The notes under the pieces are model-generated. The model did not search any database and was not told the DNA's origin. It saw nothing but the letters and a program-made list of their open reading frames with translations. Below are positions 9,351 through 19,462 of a stretch of 64,000 nucleotides of DNA, one piece after another. Every line of letters starts with the position of its first letter. The stretch's first letter is position 1. Position numbers and translations under genes: made by a program. The DNA comes from Metapseudomonas boanensis (GTDB lineage: Bacteria > Pseudomonadota > Gammaproteobacteria > Pseudomonadales > Pseudomonadaceae). The stretch lies in assembly GCF_018704125.1 (NCBI RefSeq), contig NZ_JAGTIS010000003.1, positions 329,987 through 393,986 of the forward strand, written 5' to 3'.

Positions 9351-9899
9351 TTATTGCTCGAGGGCGGTCCGCAGTCGCCCCCAGTCGAATGCGGGCCCCG
9401 GATCGGTCTTGCGACCGGGCGCGATGTCACTGTGGCCACAGATACGCTCCGGGGTAATGGCCGGATAGCCGCGCCGCAGCTGGGCCACCAGGGCAATGAG
9501 CGAAGCATACTGGGTCTCTGTGAAAGGGAGTTCGTCCGTCCCTTCAAGTTCGATACCCAGGGAAAAATCGTTGCAGTTCTCGCGGCCGGCAAAACGCGAC
9601 AGCCCGGCATGCCAGGCCCGATCGTTACAGGACACGAACTGAGTGACCGCGCCATTGCGCTCGATCAGAAAATGTGCGGAAACGGTAAGCCCGCTGATGC
9701 CAGCGAAGTACGGATGCTCATTGGCGTCCAGGGCGTTCTGGAAGAACGCCTGGACCTTGCCCGTGCCGAACTGGCCCGGCGGAAGGCTGATGTTGTGAAT
9801 CACCAGCAAGGAAACCTCACCCAGCGGACGCTGGTTGAAGTTGGGTGAAGGACAGTGACTGATGCCCTGGCACCAGCCGCTTGCGAGATCCAGCTGCAT
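9351..9899 (-). CDS. ampD: AmpD, 1,6-anhydro-N-acetylmuramyl-L-alanine amidase
   Basis: 182 residues from the ATG at 9899, chosen over an upstream frame start at 9920 because AAGGAG sits just before it. Zinc ligands line up with the E. coli enzyme: H35, H156 and D166, with the catalytic glutamate E117 in GIELEG. Cytosolic amidase that removes the peptide from anhydro-muropeptides; loss derepresses AmpR-controlled ampC. First gene of ampD-ampE. No signal peptide, as expected for the cytoplasmic AmpD rather than the periplasmic paralogues. Confidence 0.95.
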   Translation of the reverse strand: MQLDLASGWCQGISHCPSPNFNQRPLGEVSLLVIHNISLPPGQFGTGKVQAFFQNALDANEHPYFAGISGLTVSAHFLIERNGAVTQFVSCNDRAWHAGLSRFAGRENCNDFSLGIELEGTDELPFTETQYASLIALVAQLRRGYPAITPERICGHSDIAPGRKTDPGPAFDWGRLRTALEQ

Positions 9900-10051
9900 G
9901 TTGGCTCCTTGAACTGCCATTCACTTTAGGCGCAGTGGAGCCATTTTAGCGAGGGCTCCGGCCGTAGCGAGCCCGAACTCAGGCCATTATCCAGGAATGA
10001 ACCAACCTGCAGGCTGCATTCGCATGGGCGCAAATGCCTTCGCCATGCCCA

Positions 10052-10110
10052 TGTAGGAGCCAGCTTGCTGGCGAACGCGGGGGATCTTCGCGAGCAAGCT
10101 CGCTCCTACA
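10052..10110. repeat. REPIN: inverted REP pair
   Basis: Forward core TGTAGGAGCCAGCTTGCTGG at 10052 and inverted core GCGAGCAAGCTCGCTCCTAC ending at 10110, about 18 bp apart, lying upstream of ampD. Confidence 0.8.
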
Positions 10111-10138
10111 AGGATTTCCGGCCGCTCGCAACCGCCCC

Positions 10139-12379
10139 TCAAGCCCCTTTCATGCGCCGCAGGTTGCCAATCACCGACTCCAGCGCACGATCGAACAGCA
10201 AGGCATCATCCAGCAGGTGAATCGTCTTGCGGCGGAACTCCACCGCCAGGCTCGTGCGCGTCTTCTCCAGCACCTTCATCCCCGTGCGATTGACGAAGAT
10301 GAACTTGCCGCTCGGTCGGATGATTGCCGCCAGCTTGCAGCGGAGCTTGTGCTCGTCGTCTTCCTGTAACTCGACCCAGCTGCCGACCCTCAGGTTATCG
10401 ACGAAGCCCAGAGCCTCGTCGTCGACCACCACCACAGGCTCCGGATCAGGCGCTGGGGCTTCCCTCGGCGCTAGCAGGACAATCTCCTCAACCACGGCGA
10501 CCATCGGTGCAGCGCTGCCAGGATCGAGCAACGGCCGCACCACCGAATCACCCACCGAAGACACTGGCTCCGAACGCTTGAAGCGCTGGAAGGTCTGGAC
10601 GTGCAGGGATTCCAGCTGACTGAAAAACTCGCTGGTGGAGAACGGGTCGAAGGCAGCGCTCGCCAGCCCCTCGCGCAGGGACTTCAGCAGACCCGGCACC
10701 AAACCCAGCATCCGCGAGCGATCTTCCGGGGCCTCGTGGGGCTCCACGCTCCAGATCAGCTCGTCCATGGTCTGCAGGGCGGCGTGCCACTCATCCGACT
10801 CCACGCCGTGCTTCAGGCAGGCGAGCAACATCACTTTGCTCCAGGCCTCGCGCAGCAGGCGTACCACCACCTCCGGCAGCGTACGGCCCAGCAGGCGCTG
10901 GTTCAGGGCGCCCTCCACCTGCTTGCGGGCCAGTTCGGCCCTGGCGCGCCCTTCTTCGGCATCGCGGGTGCGTTGCTCCAGCAATTCGCTGCGGCGACGC
11001 TCGTCACCGGTATAGGCGATGAACTCGGCCAACAGGTCGGAAAAAATCACCGGATCATCGTCGAAGTCGTTCAGCAAGCGCTGCACGACCTGTTCGATGC
11101 GCTGATAGAGACTGTCGCGCTGGGCATCGTCGCGATCCCCGCAGCCAAGCGCAGCAGAGGCGATTTCGTTCAGCAACCGACGCGCCGGATGGCTGCCCCG
11201 GCTGAAAAACGTCTTGTCCAGCAGCGCGACCTTTAGCATCGGTATCTGCATGCGGCCGATAAGCGCCTTGAAGGCGTCCGGCAGCGTGCGGTCATCGAGG
11301 ATGAACTCGAACAGCATGGAAACCACGTTGATGACATCGTCATCCACCTGGCCAATCACCCGCGTCCGCCCGCTCCGGGCAGTGGCACGGGTCAGCACCT
11401 GATCGAGGCTGATGCGCAGGTCGGCACTGCCCTCAACCTGCTGAGGCAGGCGCTGCTGCAGATGAGAAAGCAGGCGCAGCAGGTCAGGGTTGCTGATCGG
11501 CACCGCATCGGCCGGCAGCTCGCGTCGCGGCAGCGCAGTGCCCCGCGCCTGGGACAAAAGCTCCTGGAGGACACCGAACACCTCCTGGACGCTCCCCTCC
11601 ACCGAACCGACAGCGCCAACCGGCGGCTCGGCGGGGGCCGCCTGCCGCGTGGGGCTGGCGTGCTCCTGCTGGCGCCGCACCGGCGCGGACTTGAGTTCCG
11701 GCAGCACGCCCGCGGCCACCAGTAACTGGTTCGCTTCGGCGTACAACTGCTCCAGCTCGCTGAGCACGTACTTCTCGAACAGCTTGAGGACGATCAGCTT
11801 GACCTTGATCTCCACGCCCAGGCTGCGGCAGGCATCGAGAAACGCCTCGCACAGCAGGCGCGGGCCCAGGGGGTTGGTCTTGTCCTCGATCTTCTTGCTG
11901 ACCAGCACATTAAGGCGGGCGGTCAGATGGCCAATGGCAACCGCATCACGGCTCATCACCCTGGCGACCATGGCATCCTGCGCCACGGCCTCTTCCAGTT
12001 CATCGTTCTGCACCAGCGCGAGGCCGTCGAACGACAGCGCATCCAGCTGCGGAGCCCTGCCGATATCGTATTGGCCGAGCACGGAGAAAGACTCGGAAAC
12101 CTTGTGCAGAAAGGCACGCTCGATGCTCTTGCGCTTCAAGCGCATGTCCCGCATCGCCTCGAAGAACGCGTTCTGCTCAACGTTGCTGGTCGACCGGTCG
12201 GCCATCTCGAAGAGGGTATCGTCCGCGTTGTCGAACAGCTCTTGAAGCGCCTGCTTCAAGCGCAGAGCCATTTTGTCGCGCACCTGGATCAAGGCCACGG
12301 GCAGCCTGCCTACCGGTGAAATTGGCGATGGCTCGGCGGCATCCTTGGTTAAAGGAACCACCTTCGCGTCGGTGTGCAT
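10139..12379 (-). CDS. DUF1631 family protein
   Basis: 746 residues from the ATG at 12379; GGGAGG lies 6 bases upstream, so it is preferred to the GTG at 12382. A large, mostly helical, acidic cytosolic protein without membrane segments. It contains the family block 'DDVINVVSMLFEFILDD' and 'HPARRLLNEIA', and a C-terminal small beta domain ('SWVELQEDDEHKLRCKLAAI', 'FVNRTGMKV'). Function is not established. Positional orthologue of the gene between ampD and nadC in P. aeruginosa. A paralogue lies at 49853-52144, with the same blocks in the same order. Confidence 0.88.
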   Translation of the reverse strand: MHTDAKVVPLTKDAAEPSPISPVGRLPVALIQVRDKMALRLKQALQELFDNADDTLFEMADRSTSNVEQNAFFEAMRDMRLKRKSIERAFLHKVSESFSVLGQYDIGRAPQLDALSFDGLALVQNDELEEAVAQDAMVARVMSRDAVAIGHLTARLNVLVSKKIEDKTNPLGPRLLCEAFLDACRSLGVEIKVKLIVLKLFEKYVLSELEQLYAEANQLLVAAGVLPELKSAPVRRQQEHASPTRQAAPAEPPVGAVGSVEGSVQEVFGVLQELLSQARGTALPRRELPADAVPISNPDLLRLLSHLQQRLPQQVEGSADLRISLDQVLTRATARSGRTRVIGQVDDDVINVVSMLFEFILDDRTLPDAFKALIGRMQIPMLKVALLDKTFFSRGSHPARRLLNEIASAALGCGDRDDAQRDSLYQRIEQVVQRLLNDFDDDPVIFSDLLAEFIAYTGDERRRSELLEQRTRDAEEGRARAELARKQVEGALNQRLLGRTLPEVVVRLLREAWSKVMLLACLKHGVESDEWHAALQTMDELIWSVEPHEAPEDRSRMLGLVPGLLKSLREGLASAAFDPFSTSEFFSQLESLHVQTFQRFKRSEPVSSVGDSVVRPLLDPGSAAPMVAVVEEIVLLAPREAPAPDPEPVVVVDDEALGFVDNLRVGSWVELQEDDEHKLRCKLAAIIRPSGKFIFVNRTGMKVLEKTRTSLAVEFRRKTIHLLDDALLFDRALESVIGNLRRMKGA

Positions 12380-12564
12380 CACGGGCCTCCCACAGGCCGC
12401 CTACCCGCACAGGGCAGACAGGTCCGAACGTCGATCAACGGGGAGTCATCCATAACGTCAAGTGTCTGGCGTCAAAATATGATGGAACTTACTCATTATA
12501 GGGACGAAGCCATGACAACCAAGCGACGTTTTCCTTCAGACATGACTCAGGTCACAGATAATAA

Positions 12565-13623
<1,059 letters not shown>

Positions 13624-13640
13624 TCAAATTTCAGACAACA

Positions 13641-13668
13641 AAAAGCCCCGTACCAGACGGGGCTTTTT
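13641..13668 (+). terminator. Rho-independent terminator, bidirectional
   Basis: AAAAGCCCCGT and ACGGGGCTTTTT form a GC-rich stem with A/T tails on both sides. It ends nadC, and before the island inserted it probably also ended tRNA-Thr from the opposite strand. Confidence 0.9.
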
Positions 13669-13678
13669 GTTGGGATCG

Positions 13679-13725
13679 TGGTGCCGGTGAAAGGAATCGA
13701 ACCCTCGACCTTCTCATTACGAATG
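13679..13725 (-). repeat. attL: displaced 3' half of tRNA-Thr
   Basis: 47 bases identical to 36033-36079, running from the anticodon stem to the encoded CCA of tRNA-Thr on the minus strand. After 13725 the sequence leaves the tRNA, so this copy is only a fragment. It marks the nadC-side boundary of the island. Confidence 0.93.
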
Positions 13726-13806
13726 CGAGGGCGTGTGGATACCTTCTCATTTTTCAACCTTTACTAACCTATACAGAATAGGGCCTTCAGCTTATTGTCG
13801 CCTTTA

Positions 13807-13875
13807 CGGGCTATCACCAAAATCGACCAAATTTGATAGCCAGCGCTAGCCCAGTGATAGCCCGGCGCTAGCCCG
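13807..13875. repeat. Left-end 11-bp iterons, probable integrase arm sites
   Basis: Three perfectly abutting 11-mers at 13843-13853, 13854-13864 and 13865-13875 (GCGCTAGCCCA, GTGATAGCCCG, GCGCTAGCCCG), plus an inverted copy CGGGCTATCAC at 13807-13817. The same 11-mer is tandem at the other island end. Position between attL and the integrase start suggests arm-type binding sites that may also autoregulate int. Confidence 0.7.
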
Positions 13876-13905
13876 TCGAGAACCTGAGGCCCGCAAGGTA
13901 ACTGT

Positions 13906-15273
13906 ATGGCGAAGCTGAAATTCACCAAAACGGCACTGCTGGCGCTAGCCCCACCTGAGGCTGGAAAGCGTCTGGCGGTCTATGACACAGAAATACCGAA
14001 GCTGGCGATGCGCATCACCGCAGCCGGCACCCGCACCTTCTATGTGGTCAAGCGTGCCGGCGCATCAATGGCCTGGGTAAAACTCGGCACCCTCCCCGAG
14101 ATGACCGTCGAGCAGGCCCGCGCCGAGGCGCAGAAGATCCTCGGCGAATTCGCCACCGGGGCCAACCCCGCCGCCGCCCGCCGAGCGATTCGGGGGGAGC
14201 CGACCTTTGCCGAGATGCTCAAGCAGTTCCTCGCCGAGAAGAAGAAGCGCGACGGCACCCCGCTGGGCGAAAAGACCAAGCGCGATTACCTCGACCTGCT
14301 GCGTCTGTACCTGGAGACGATCAAGTCAAGGAAGCTGTCGCATATCACCAAACAAGACTTGAAGGCCATTCACTCGAAGGCATCGAAGAAAAGCGCCGCA
14401 CAGGCCGACAAGGCAATGGCCGTCGTCTCCTCGGTTTTTAACTTCGCCGCCGACCTGGAGCTGTTCGAGGGCACCAACCCCGCCAGCCGCATTCAGAAGA
14501 ACCCGGCGCCGTCGCGCGACCGCTTCGCCCAGTCCGTCGAACTGCCGCACCTGTTCGCTGCCATCGGCGAGTCGAGCCTCGCCGACTTCTTTCTGTTGTC
14601 GCTGCTGACTGGTGCGCGTCGCTCCAACGTACAGGCAATGGCCTGGCGCGACCTCGACCTCGATACCCGCATCTGGCGCATCGGCATGACCAAGAATGGC
14701 ACCCCACAGAATGTCACCTTATCGCCCGAGGCCGCCGCTGCCCTGGTCGCCCGCAAGCGCACGACCGGCGCCTCGCCTTTCGTGTTTCCCGGCGAGGGCA
14801 AGACCGGCCATCTGGTCGAGCCGAAGAAGGCGTGGGCCGCCATCCTGCTGCGCGCCAGTCTGCGCCGCCTCCTCGACCACCTGGAAGGACTCGGCAAGCT
14901 GACTGCCGAGGAGCGCCAGCTCGCCGACAAGCAGATCACCGAAGCGCCAGCCGCCGCCGAGAAGCGTTATCGAGCCATCGCCGACGCGCTGGAAATCGAC
15001 CCGGCGCTTTATGACATGACCGACCTACGCATTCATGACCTGCGCCGTACCCTCGGCAGCTGGCAAGCGAAGACCGGTGCATCCATGGCGATCATCGGCA
15101 AGAGCCTTAACCACAAGACGCATCAGGCCACGGCGATCTATGCCCGCCTCGACCTTGATCCCGTGCGCCAGTCTGTCGAGACGGCAACGCTGGCCATGCT
15201 TGAGGCGGCAGGGATCAAGCAGCCCACCGAAGTGGTGACGTTGCCGGCAAAGCGCAGAGCGAAGAAGAACTAG
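13906..15273 (+). CDS. Tyrosine-type site-specific recombinase (island integrase)
   Basis: 455 residues. An N-terminal arm-binding DUF4102-like domain (about 1-95, 'LAVYDTEIPKLAMRI'), a core-binding SAM-like domain (about 100-200), and a catalytic domain. Catalytic residues: R238 (TGARRSN), H377 and R380 (HDLRR), H403 (SLNHK) and nucleophile Y412. An insert of ~60 residues lies between the two catalytic boxes. It starts 180 bp from attL and reads into the island, at the end away from the restored tRNA. Catalyses integration into and excision from tRNA-Thr. Intact. Confidence 0.95.
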   Translation: MAKLKFTKTALLALAPPEAGKRLAVYDTEIPKLAMRITAAGTRTFYVVKRAGASMAWVKLGTLPEMTVEQARAEAQKILGEFATGANPAAARRAIRGEPTFAEMLKQFLAEKKKRDGTPLGEKTKRDYLDLLRLYLETIKSRKLSHITKQDLKAIHSKASKKSAAQADKAMAVVSSVFNFAADLELFEGTNPASRIQKNPAPSRDRFAQSVELPHLFAAIGESSLADFFLLSLLTGARRSNVQAMAWRDLDLDTRIWRIGMTKNGTPQNVTLSPEAAAALVARKRTTGASPFVFPGEGKTGHLVEPKKAWAAILLRASLRRLLDHLEGLGKLTAEERQLADKQITEAPAAAEKRYRAIADALEIDPALYDMTDLRIHDLRRTLGSWQAKTGASMAIIGKSLNHKTHQATAIYARLDLDPVRQSVETATLAMLEAAGIKQPTEVVTLPAKRRAKKN

Positions 15274-15392
15274 ATCACCGGCTTCACCGAGCATCGGCTG
15301 ACCTAGGGCCTCCTCCCGAAAAGCGGACTTCCCACCCGCCCGACCAGTCGGTCTATTCCGTAAGTGGGAGTCCTTGTTAAGGCGCCTGAATC

Positions 15393-15938
15393 GTGAACGA
15401 CGATAAGAATTACTTAGAAAAAATTGCCGGGCTTGAGGAAGGCGCTAGCAGCGTCATCCAGCTGAGCCAAGAAACGCCCCTGGAACATTTCTTCGACGTT
15501 GTCGAGCGGTTGGACACCCGCGTACTCGATAACTCGGGGGTTATTCGGGATGGGCTCTTAGGTCAGCTGGGCTGCATCGACCTGGCGATATACCGGCACC
15601 CCGATGTCGCAGACGACTTGAAGTTAGGCTTCAAAATTCTTCTTCTGGCTCTGATTGAGGCTAACGTAATCGCCCTAGGCGAGGACAAGGACGCGCAGGT
15701 TAAAAAGGCGGTGCAGGAGCAAACGTCAGCCTCAGCGCGCAAGGCCGCCCATGCACGCCACCACCACACCAACCAGCAGAAAGCCGCCGCCTTGGCAGCA
15801 TGGGACGCATACGGAGAAAACGTCAGCAGCGTAGCCGCCTTCGCCCGAAGTCGGCACAAGGACTATGGCGTTACTCAGCGCACCTTGTGCAGTTGGATTA
15901 GCGATCATTGCAAAGCCACGGAGAAAACCACGGACTAA
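15393..15938 (+). CDS. Hypothetical island protein
   Basis: 181 residues from a GTG. Not recognised. The N-terminal ~100 residues are acidic and helical. A basic, His-rich patch ('ARKAAHARHHHTNQQ') leads into a C-terminal region 'NVSSVAAFARSRHKDYGVTQRTLCSWI' that reads like a helix-turn-helix. It lies between the integrase and the AlpA-like gene, so a regulatory or DNA-binding role in the excision module is plausible but inferred. Confidence 0.65.
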   Translation: MNDDKNYLEKIAGLEEGASSVIQLSQETPLEHFFDVVERLDTRVLDNSGVIRDGLLGQLGCIDLAIYRHPDVADDLKLGFKILLLALIEANVIALGEDKDAQVKKAVQEQTSASARKAAHARHHHTNQQKAAALAAWDAYGENVSSVAAFARSRHKDYGVTQRTLCSWISDHCKATEKTTD

Positions 15939-15942
15939 CCCC

Positions 15943-15977
15943 TACAGTTTGCGCGCACGCTGTACAGTCTGCGCGCA
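15943..15977. promoter_or_regulatory. Two 15-bp direct repeats, possible operator
   Basis: TACAGTTTGCGCGCA (15943-15957) and TACAGTCTGCGCGCA (15963-15977), 20 bp apart, so on the same helix face, ahead of the AlpA/primase/DUF3987 operon. Likely binding sites for an island regulator. Confidence 0.45.
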
Positions 15978-16049
15978 GACCGGACTGCCGCTACCGCCAA
16001 CCGCTCCGGATCATCGCCCCGTTAAATCAACCTAGACGGGGTTATTCAC

Positions 16050-16328
16050 ATGAACACCACTCATTCCGCAAACATTGCCGCGATCAAATCTGAGATCGCC
16101 GCTCAGCTCGGCTACGACCCGAAAAACCCGCCTGTCAACGTAGACGATAAGCAGGCTGCCACCGCTCTTGGCTTGCAGCCGACCACTCTTGCGGTCTGGC
16201 GCTCGACCGGCCGCTACAACCTGCCGTTCCTCAAGGTCGGCCGCTTGGTGAAGTACCGCCTGAGCGACCTTGCCGAGTTCCTGGCACGCCGCACCGCCAC
16301 TCACACCGGCGTGGTGCACTCGGAATGA
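16050..16328 (+). CDS. AlpA/excisionase-like helix-turn-helix protein
   Basis: 92 residues. The core 'NVDDKQAATALGLQPTTLAVWRSTGRYNLPFLKVGRLVKYRLSDLAEFLA' is a MerR-like winged helix typical of excisionases and AlpA activators of integrated elements (helix, turn, recognition helix, wing with VGR-VKY, then a helix). Probably directs excision or switches on the replication genes. Its TGA overlaps the ATG of the next gene by 4 bp, so translation is coupled. Confidence 0.82.
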   Translation: MNTTHSANIAAIKSEIAAQLGYDPKNPPVNVDDKQAATALGLQPTTLAVWRSTGRYNLPFLKVGRLVKYRLSDLAEFLARRTATHTGVVHSE

Positions 16329-16717
16329 TGCCCGCCGACAAACTGCTGCCGCAGCTAAGCCGAGTGCAACAGGTGAAGCCGAAGCAGTGGACAGCACTTT
16401 GCCCGGCGCATGATGACCAGACCCCCAGCCTGCGAATTGTGGAAACCGCGGACGGGACGCTGCTGCTGAAGTGCTGGGCCGGCTGTACTGCTGCTGAGAT
16501 CGTCGAAGCGGTCGAGCTGACGCTGCGCGATCTGTTCCCCGAGGATCACCAGCGTCCGGCGCGACGTGGCCCGCATCGTGCCGCCATCGACCATGAACGC
16601 CGCATCGTGGTCTTTGGCCTGTTGCTGCTGGCGCAGGGGGCGAAGCTGCCGCTCTCCGATCTGGAGCGTCTGGAAACTGCCCGCCGTCGCCTGGCTCGAC
16701 TGGAGGGCCGCAAATGA
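16325..16717 (+). CDS. CHC2-type zinc-finger protein, primase-like N-terminus
   Basis: 130 residues. 'ALCPAHDDQTPSL' plus 'LLKCWAGC' gives a Cys/His-x-Cys...Cys zinc ribbon as in DnaG and plasmid/phage primases, but no TOPRIM domain follows, so it is only the template-recognition module. Overlaps both neighbours by 4 bp (ATGA). Probably works with the DUF3987 protein in element replication. Confidence 0.8.
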   Translation: MMPADKLLPQLSRVQQVKPKQWTALCPAHDDQTPSLRIVETADGTLLLKCWAGCTAAEIVEAVELTLRDLFPEDHQRPARRGPHRAAIDHERRIVVFGLLLLAQGAKLPLSDLERLETARRRLARLEGRK

Positions 16718-18258
16718 CCTCAGTTCAAGACCTTTCTGCCAGTCAGTGGGAAAGCTTGGTGGACAACCTGCCGGCCTTCGCTGAGGAGATGCCGGACCAA
16801 GCCTTGGCGGATTACCTCAATCCGGCGATCAAACCACAACCGCTGCCGAATGGCCTGCCCCCGGCGATGGCTTGGAAAGATGCTCTGTTGCCCGAGGCGC
16901 TTCGCGGCTTTGTCCGCGACACTGCCGATCGTACCCAGTGCCCGCCCGATTTCATGGCAGTCGCCCTGGTGGTTGGTATCAGCGCCGTGGTTGGCCGCAA
17001 GTTCACCATCCACCCGAAGCAGCGCGACGATTGGGAAGTCGTGCCGAATCAGTGGGGCTGCATCATCGGCAGGCCGTCCGCCATGAAGTCACCGGCACTC
17101 AAGCAGGCCCTGCGCCCGCTGGTCGCCCTGGAAGCCAAGGAACGGGAGAAACACGGCCAGGCCTTGATCAAGTACAAGGCTGCCAGTGAGGTGCTGGAGC
17201 TGGAGCGCAAGGCGGCCAAGGACAAGGCTAAGAAGCTGATGACGGAGGACAAAAGGGACGCGGCACTAACAGCACTGACAGAGTTCGCCAACGATCTGCC
17301 GACACCGATTCCGCGTCGCTACATCGTCAACGATGCCAGCGTCGAGAAGCTGGGGGAGTTGCTGAACGAAAACCCCAACGGCCTGTTGCTGGCCCGCGAC
17401 GAACTGGGCGGCTGGCTGGCCCTGATGCAGACCGAGGATGGCGCTGTTGCGCGCGCCTTCTACCTCGAATGCTTCGACGGCAACGGCACGTTTACCTATG
17501 ACCGCATTGGCCGGGGCACCGTACATATCGAATCCTGCTGTATTTCCCTGGTCGGTGGCATTCAACCCTCTCGTATCGCTCCCCTGGTGCGTGGTGCGGT
17601 GACCGGAGAACTGGATGATGGCCTTGTACAGCGGCTGCAACTGGCCGTCTGGCCCGACGATGATCGGGCTTGGCAGCTTGTTGACCGCAGGCCGAACAAA
17701 GCGGCCCAAGAACGTGTCGGGGCCGTCATTCACGACCTTGACCAGGTGCCGGATGAACCACGGCAGGCGCTGCGCTTCGACCTGGCGGCACAGGACCTGT
17801 TCAACGCCTGGTACACCGCACACATGCAGGAAATCCGGCACGGCGAGATGCATCCGGCCTTGCAGTCGCACTTGATGAAGATGCCGCAGACCATTGCCGG
17901 CCTGGCGTTGCTGTTTGAGCTGATTGGTGGTGGACGGGATGCCGTAGGCGTCAAGGCAACAGCCCGCGCCCTGGCCTGGGCCGACTACCTCAAGTCGCAC
18001 GCTGGCCGCCTGTATGGCGCGGCAATCAATGCTCCGCTGATGGGCGCCCGCCTGATCTTGGCGCGTAAGGACAAGCTGCCCGAGCCGTTCACACCACGGG
18101 AAGTCCGCCTCAAAGGGTGGGCTGGCCTCGATTCTCTGGAGGTCGTGAATGAGGCGCTCGCCACCTTGAGCGAGCACCGTTTCGTTATCGGCTACGAAGT
18201 GGCCGGCGACAAGGGCGGCCGCCCTTCGAAACGATACGTCTGGCGCAGGGACGCGTAA
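16714..18258 (+). CDS. DUF3987 / YfjI-like replication protein
   Basis: 514 residues. DUF3987 covers most of it: 'PPDFMAVALVVGISAVVGRKF', then a P-loop-like 'GRPSAMKSP' (about residue 123-131), a coiled segment rich in Lys/Glu at 145-180, and 'LLLARDELGGWLALM'. Such proteins accompany a primase zinc finger and AlpA in P4-like elements, CP4 prophages and ICEs, and are thought to be helicase-like. Third gene of the overlapping operon. Confidence 0.82.
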   Translation: MTSVQDLSASQWESLVDNLPAFAEEMPDQALADYLNPAIKPQPLPNGLPPAMAWKDALLPEALRGFVRDTADRTQCPPDFMAVALVVGISAVVGRKFTIHPKQRDDWEVVPNQWGCIIGRPSAMKSPALKQALRPLVALEAKEREKHGQALIKYKAASEVLELERKAAKDKAKKLMTEDKRDAALTALTEFANDLPTPIPRRYIVNDASVEKLGELLNENPNGLLLARDELGGWLALMQTEDGAVARAFYLECFDGNGTFTYDRIGRGTVHIESCCISLVGGIQPSRIAPLVRGAVTGELDDGLVQRLQLAVWPDDDRAWQLVDRRPNKAAQERVGAVIHDLDQVPDEPRQALRFDLAAQDLFNAWYTAHMQEIRHGEMHPALQSHLMKMPQTIAGLALLFELIGGGRDAVGVKATARALAWADYLKSHAGRLYGAAINAPLMGARLILARKDKLPEPFTPREVRLKGWAGLDSLEVVNEALATLSEHRFVIGYEVAGDKGGRPSKRYVWRRDA

Positions 18259-18992
18259 TGGGTCGGTGGATGCAGAAAATCGCCAAAAGGGTCGAGGCCG
18301 AACCTACAAAACCAACAGAACCTAGTTTTGTAGGTTTTGAAGGCATCCCCTCCCCCGTTTTCGGGGAAAAACGTCGATTGGCCTGGCCGCTGCGGAACGA
18401 GGTCACCGCCAATTTGCCCTGGTTTCCTACATCACCAGAATCGACACAAGGCCGTAAGGGGGGACCTGGCTCGCATGTCCCTTCTGACGGAAACCTCTCT
18501 TCAAATTGCCAAATGATTTCGACAAATCCTTGGGAGCAAAAATGGGCGGATGGGGTAGTGGGCGCGGACGGGTTGGCAAGGTCACCACAGTCGACATGCT
18601 GGCGCTGGATGTTCGTCTCCTGCAGCGAGATGGCCTGCTTGCACCAGGCAAGACCGCCTCGTGGTGCTGGTCGCTCAATGGCGAAAATCTCGGGTCCATC
18701 CAGATTCGGGCAAAGACTGGCCGTGTCACTCTCCACTACCGAACCCGCATCAGCGGCAATGAATTGCAGACGAGGGAGTACCCCGTCTTTCTGGAATGGA
18801 CAGGCTGCACCTATGGCGGACAACGGCCATGGTTCCTGTGCCCTGGGCGAGATTGCGGGCGGCGCGTGGCGATACTGTTCGGCGGGTCAGTCTTTGCCTG
18901 TCGGCACTGCCACCAGTTGGCATATCCCAGCCAGCGTACGCGCTTCCGTGATCCGGCGATGCTGCGTGCCGACAGAATCCGGAAGAAGCTGA
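18258..18992 (+). CDS. Small island ORF, probably frameshifted at its 3' end
   Basis: The start overlaps the DUF3987 stop (TAATG). The first ~40 codons ('MQKIAKRV', 'TKPTEPSFVGFEG') look like a protein often found after DUF3987 genes in such elements. From about 18542 the frame runs over the next gene in another register, with composition unlike a real protein. Either a short gene lost its own stop by frameshift, or the overlap is non-functional read-through. 244 codons in total, of which I trust about 95. Confidence 0.4.
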   Translation: MGRWMQKIAKRVEAEPTKPTEPSFVGFEGIPSPVFGEKRRLAWPLRNEVTANLPWFPTSPESTQGRKGGPGSHVPSDGNLSSNCQMISTNPWEQKWADGVVGADGLARSPQSTCWRWMFVSCSEMACLHQARPPRGAGRSMAKISGPSRFGQRLAVSLSTTEPASAAMNCRRGSTPSFWNGQAAPMADNGHGSCALGEIAGGAWRYCSAGQSLPVGTATSWHIPASVRASVIRRCCVPTESGRS

Positions 18993-19165
18993 ACTGGACG
19001 CCGGGCATCTTCAATGGTGACGGAGTCAAACCCAAGGGGATGCACTGGAAAACCTTTAATCGCCTGAAGGCCGAACATACTGGGTATGTGCTGGAATCGA
19101 TGATGGCGATGGAAGACTGCTATGAGAGGTACGAGCGCGAACTGGCCAGGATTGAAGGCCGCTGA
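18542..19165 (+). CDS. Conserved zinc-ribbon-like island protein
   Basis: 207 residues from the ATG at 18542 (GGGAG 5 bases upstream); an in-frame ATG at 18506 is less likely. Begins 'MGGWGSGRGR', a signature of a conserved element-borne family of unknown function. Contains 'CPGRDCGRR' and 'FACRHCHQLAY', a four-cysteine zinc-ribbon pair around residues 101-125. Probably binds nucleic acid; biochemical function unknown. Confidence 0.72.
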   Translation: MGGWGSGRGRVGKVTTVDMLALDVRLLQRDGLLAPGKTASWCWSLNGENLGSIQIRAKTGRVTLHYRTRISGNELQTREYPVFLEWTGCTYGGQRPWFLCPGRDCGRRVAILFGGSVFACRHCHQLAYPSQRTRFRDPAMLRADRIRKKLNWTPGIFNGDGVKPKGMHWKTFNRLKAEHTGYVLESMMAMEDCYERYERELARIEGR

Positions 19166-19462
19166 ACCTGGCCCCTCTGCGCCACCAGAGCATGAGTGTC
19201 AGGTTGACGAAGTTTGTCCGCCTGGCCAGAGCCCTCCATCATCAGAGCAGCTTTGACCTGTTTAGGAATCGAATGGCCGGCACTGCCTGAGGACCTGTGA
19301 ACCCGCGCGGGAAGCGCCCTCCAAGAAGGTCGGGAAGTGCGGGGTGTACTCACTTTGTGTACCCATGGCCAGGCTCTGTAAGCCAGCTTTCGAGATAGCA
19401 CAGTGCCGCCATGCATGCATAATACCGGCGTGATGATGGATCAATACCTAAAGGAGTTTGTC
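19166..19462. other. Gap between the replication module and the cargo genes
   Basis: About 297 bases. I see no gene, RNA or strong repeat. It separates the integration/replication module from the GTPase module and may include promoters. Confidence 0.4.

Noticed and set aside
13681..13732. A second tRNA-Thr gene
   Set aside because: Only the 3' half matches; after 13725 the D-arm and acceptor 5' strand are missing, so it is an att fragment.
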